Shown here: one piece after another, positions 61,961 to 64,000 of the stretch
Layout: each line of letters starts with the position of its first letter
How positions within the stretch are numbered: position 1 is the first letter of the stretch
Assembly: GCF_001548395.1 (NCBI RefSeq)
Contig: NZ_AP017367.1
Span: 595,001 to 659,000 of the forward strand
Length of the DNA: 64,000 nt
Direction of reading: 5' to 3'
Origin: Leptolyngbya sp. O-77
GTDB taxonomy: Bacteria > Cyanobacteriota > Cyanobacteriia > Elainellales > Elainellaceae
Translations under genes and position numbers: made by a program
Notes under the pieces: model-generated
The model's input: the letters and a program-made list of their open reading frames with translations, nothing else
Database searches by the model: none
Told to the model about the DNA's origin: nothing

Positions 61961-62020
61961 TTTCGCTATCTGCTAATCTATTCTGCTATCTGCTAATTTA
62001 TTTCGCTATCTGCTAATCTA
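61961..62020. promoter_or_regulatory. Three 20-bp direct repeats upstream of mntA-hepT
   Basis: TTTCGCTATCTGCTAATCTA, TTCTGCTATCTGCTAATTTA and TTTCGCTATCTGCTAATCTA at an exact 20-bp period, ending 24 bp before the mntA ATG. Repeats spaced by about two helical turns next to a toxin-antitoxin start suggest an autoregulatory operator. Confidence 0.7.
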
Positions 62021-62064
62021 GTTTGCTACAACATAAACTGATTTGCGTCCAACCCTGTAGGAGT

Positions 62065-62190
62065 CAGGCATCAGGAGTCAGGAGTCAAGAACCGAAACCC
62101 CACCTTCTCCATCTCTCCCTCTCCCCCTCTCTCCCTTTCCCTCTCTCCAACCCCCCAACCCCCAACACCCCAACACCCCATCACTCTCCA
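62065..62190. repeat. Pyrimidine tract plus C-rich repeats beside metH stop
   Basis: CAGGAGTCAGGAGTC duplications, then CT-rich CTCTCCCTCTCCCCCTCTCT and CCCCCAACCCCCAACACCCC arrays, ending just before the metH stop codon. The CCCCAACA motif is shared with the insert in the FGGY kinase gene. Confidence 0.75.
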
Positions 62191-64000
62191 CTAGGCGCTG
62201 AAATACTTCGCCACCGGGTGATACACCACAATCGCCGTCGTCGATTGCTCTGGATAAAGCTGCTCGCTTTCGTCCATGTGCAGCCCGATGCGCTCCGCCC
62301 CCAGCAGGTCTAGCTGCGTGTACTGATCCTGAATATTCGGACAAGCGGGATAGCCAAAGCTATAGCGCGACCCCTGATAGCGCTGCGCCAACACGTCGCG
62401 GATGTTGTCCGGTTCCGCTGCGCCAAAGCCCAGTTCGCGCCGGATGCGGGCGTGCGTCCACTCCGCCAGCGCTTCCGCCACCTGCACGGCCAGCCCGTGG
62501 AAGTAGAGATAGTCGGTGTATTGGTCGGCGGCGAATAGCTTTTGGGCAAACTCGGTGGCGATGTCGCCCACCGTTACTGCCTGCATGGGAAATACGTCAA
62601 ACTGAGTGGCGTGGTCTTTGGGCAAAAAGAAGTCGGCGATGCAGAGGCGGCGGAGGGACTTCTGACGCGGGAAGTTGAACGTGGCAACGGGCTGCAAATC
62701 TTGTGGGCCCATGCCGTTTTTCACAGCGGCAGGGTCGTAGATATACAGCGAGTTTCCTTCAGATAAGCAGGGGAAATAGCCGTAGACGACCTGCGGCCGC
62801 AGCAGATTTTCTGCCAACACGCGCTGCTTCCACTGCGCCAGGATGGGGTACGCCTTTTCCTGCAAGAAAGCATCGTACTCCTCGCGGGTTTGCTCCTTGG
62901 GCTTGCGGAACTGCCACTGCCCTGCAATCAGCGCCTGCAAGTCCAGATACCAGAACACTTCCTCCAGGGAAATGTCTTCTGGGTTCAAAATCTGCGTGCC
63001 CCAGAACGGCGGTGTCGGGCGAGGAATGTCGATGGCAACGGCTTCCGACCTCACCGTATCCTCAACCGTTGGTGCTACAGCAGTCGTTGACTGCTCCAAT
63101 TCTTGAACCTCAGATACAGGCTCCGTACCTAACCCTTGCCCCCTGAGCGCTGATTCCTCTTCGCGCTCATCCAAAAAGCCTTGCAGGTCATCCCACTGGC
63201 CTGCCGCCTTCGCAGGCATCAGCTTGTCCATAAAGTGCAGATCAGAGAAAGCGTCTTTGCCATAAATCACCTTGCCTTTATAGGTGTTTTGGCAATCTTC
63301 GTAGACAAACTTGGGCGTAAGCGCTGCACCACCCAGGATAACGGGCACAGTGATGCCGCGCTCATTAAATACCTCCAGGTTCTCTTTCATAAAGGCGGTG
63401 GACTTCACCAGCAGTCCGCTCATGGCGATGCAGTCGGCCTGGTGTTCAAAGTAGGCGTCGATGATGTTGTCTACGGGCTGCTTAATGCCCAGGTTAATCA
63501 CGCGGTAGCCGTTGTTGGTGAGGATGATGTCCACCAGGTTTTTGCCGATGTCATGCACGTCGCCCTTCACCGTGGCAATTAGAAAAGTGCCTTTGGCATT
63601 GCCGCCGGATTCTTCCTTGTCCATAAACGGCTCTAGGTGCGCGACGGCGGCTTTCATGGTTTCCGCCGATTGCAGCACAAAGGGAAGCTGCATCTGCCCA
63701 GAGCCGAACAAATCGCCAACGACCTTCATGCCATCCAGCAAGAAGGTGTTGATGATGTCCAGCGGTTTGTAGGTCTTCAGCGCTTCGGTGAGGGCTTCTT
63801 CCAGCCCAATGCGTTCGCCGTCGATAATGTGCTGCTTTAGCCGCTCCTCAATGGGCAGATCGGCGAGGGAACCGCCGGAGCGGGTGTCTTTGGCCGAAAC
63901 CCCCTCGAACAGTTTGGTGAGTTCTGTCAGCGGATCGTAGACGCAGACCTCGCCGTCAAACCGCCGCTGGTCGTAGATGAGCTGGCGGCAGACTTCCTGA
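62191..64000 (-). CDS. metH: cobalamin-dependent methionine synthase, C-terminal part
   Basis: The frame is open to the window edge; about 600 C-terminal residues are present and the 5' part is outside. The visible start of the fragment reads QEVCRQLIYDQRRFDGEVCV. The cap domain DIINTFLLDGMKVVGDLFGS and the B12-binding DVHDIGKNLVDIILTNNGYR with its axial His are present, as is MSGLLVKSTAFMKENLEVF. The activation (AdoMet) domain ends RRELGFGAAEPDNIRDVLAQ and YPACPNIQDQYTQLDLLGAE. MetH transfers methyl from 5-methyl-THF via cobalamin to homocysteine. Confidence 0.95.
   Translation of the reverse strand, partial: QEVCRQLIYDQRRFDGEVCVYDPLTELTKLFEGVSAKDTRSGGSLADLPIEERLKQHIIDGERIGLEEALTEALKTYKPLDIINTFLLDGMKVVGDLFGSGQMQLPFVLQSAETMKAAVAHLEPFMDKEESGGNAKGTFLIATVKGDVHDIGKNLVDIILTNNGYRVINLGIKQPVDNIIDAYFEHQADCIAMSGLLVKSTAFMKENLEVFNERGITVPVILGGAALTPKFVYEDCQNTYKGKVIYGKDAFSDLHFMDKLMPAKAAGQWDDLQGFLDEREEESALRGQGLGTEPVSEVQELEQSTTAVAPTVEDTVRSEAVAIDIPRPTPPFWGTQILNPEDISLEEVFWYLDLQALIAGQWQFRKPKEQTREEYDAFLQEKAYPILAQWKQRVLAENLLRPQVVYGYFPCLSEGNSLYIYDPAAVKNGMGPQDLQPVATFNFPRQKSLRRLCIADFFLPKDHATQFDVFPMQAVTVGDIATEFAQKLFAADQYTDYLYFHGLAVQVAEALAEWTHARIRRELGFGAAEPDNIRDVLAQRYQGSRYSFGYPACPNIQDQYTQLDLLGAERIGLHMDESEQLYPEQSTTAIVVYHPVAKYFSA

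Noticed and set aside
61961..62020. Plasmid or phage origin iterons
   Set aside because: Only three repeats, directly before a toxin-antitoxin start and with no replication gene; an operator is simpler.

Overview
The window is chromosomal DNA from a cyanobacterium. HIP1-type GCGATCGC octamers occur throughout, inside and between genes. The carotenoid genes crtP and crtB form the usual cyanobacterial pair. A class II fructose-bisphosphate aldolase, a PilT ATPase, KaiB-fold, PEP-CTERM, DUF3747/SLH, DUF4278 and Uma2 proteins, and heptamer-type intergenic repeats all fit. Base composition is fairly GC-rich, which suggests a Leptolyngbya-like lineage, but the genus cannot be fixed from sequence alone.

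Layout. 1-1.4 kb: 5' part of an ABC-type ligand-binding protein (minus), then a 79-bp tandem repeat. 2-5.3 kb: a VOC protein, then an NfeD-like/flotillin pair. 5.4-8.3 kb: a sulfotransferase divergent from a two-domain glycosyltransferase. 8.3-12.5 kb: YdcF-like protein, CcdA, SppA and a Nudix hydrolase. 12.8-17.8 kb: nitroreductase, CofH, a PEP-CTERM gene without a signal peptide, a clavaminate-synthase-like oxygenase and a beta-class DNA methyltransferase. 18-25 kb: aldolase, Uma2, tRNA-Lys, aldose-1-epimerase-like protein, glutaminase, fasciclin protein and a second Uma2. 25-29 kb: exported and SLH proteins, DUF1622 and DUF6918 proteins and a MITE-like element. 29.3-33.8 kb: SSB, a large Eco57I-type methylase, a YbjN-like protein, DUF4278, tRNA-Ser and MoaD. 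34-38 kb: a Crp/Fnr regulator, a GlnT-type glutamine synthetase and RecF. 38.3-42.6 kb (minus): SDR, crtP, crtB and an aldo/keto reductase. 42.6-46.1 kb: a structured intergenic region with a possible small RNA, a 46-residue membrane protein, an SGNH hydrolase and an FGGY kinase. 46.8-49.1 kb: pilT followed by a KaiB-domain fusion. 49.1-52.6 kb (minus): a phosphonate/phosphite-type ABC transporter phnD-phnC-phnE with a fused double permease. 53-57.5 kb: a YqhA-like membrane protein overlapping a fatty acyl-AMP ligase, then a trypsin-like protease. 57.6-62 kb (minus): a third Uma2, an MmeI-like restriction-modification fusion, and an mntA-hepT toxin-antitoxin pair whose hepT is frameshifted. 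62.2-64 kb: the 3' part of metH.

Most genes are core or common accessory cyanobacterial functions. The most unusual content is (i) the KaiB-fold protein with a large extra N-terminal domain next to pilT; (ii) recF, whose start and stop codons both lie in telomere-like G/C-rich heptamer arrays; (iii) palindromic repeats carried in frame inside two restriction-modification genes and a kinase; (iv) a defence-type segment with MmeI-like RM and a broken HepT under three 20-bp direct repeats; (v) a candidate structured RNA ending at a strong terminator near 43.2 kb; and (vi) a pair of ~100-bp MITE-like elements. No complete insertion sequence, CRISPR array, rRNA or replication origin was seen.
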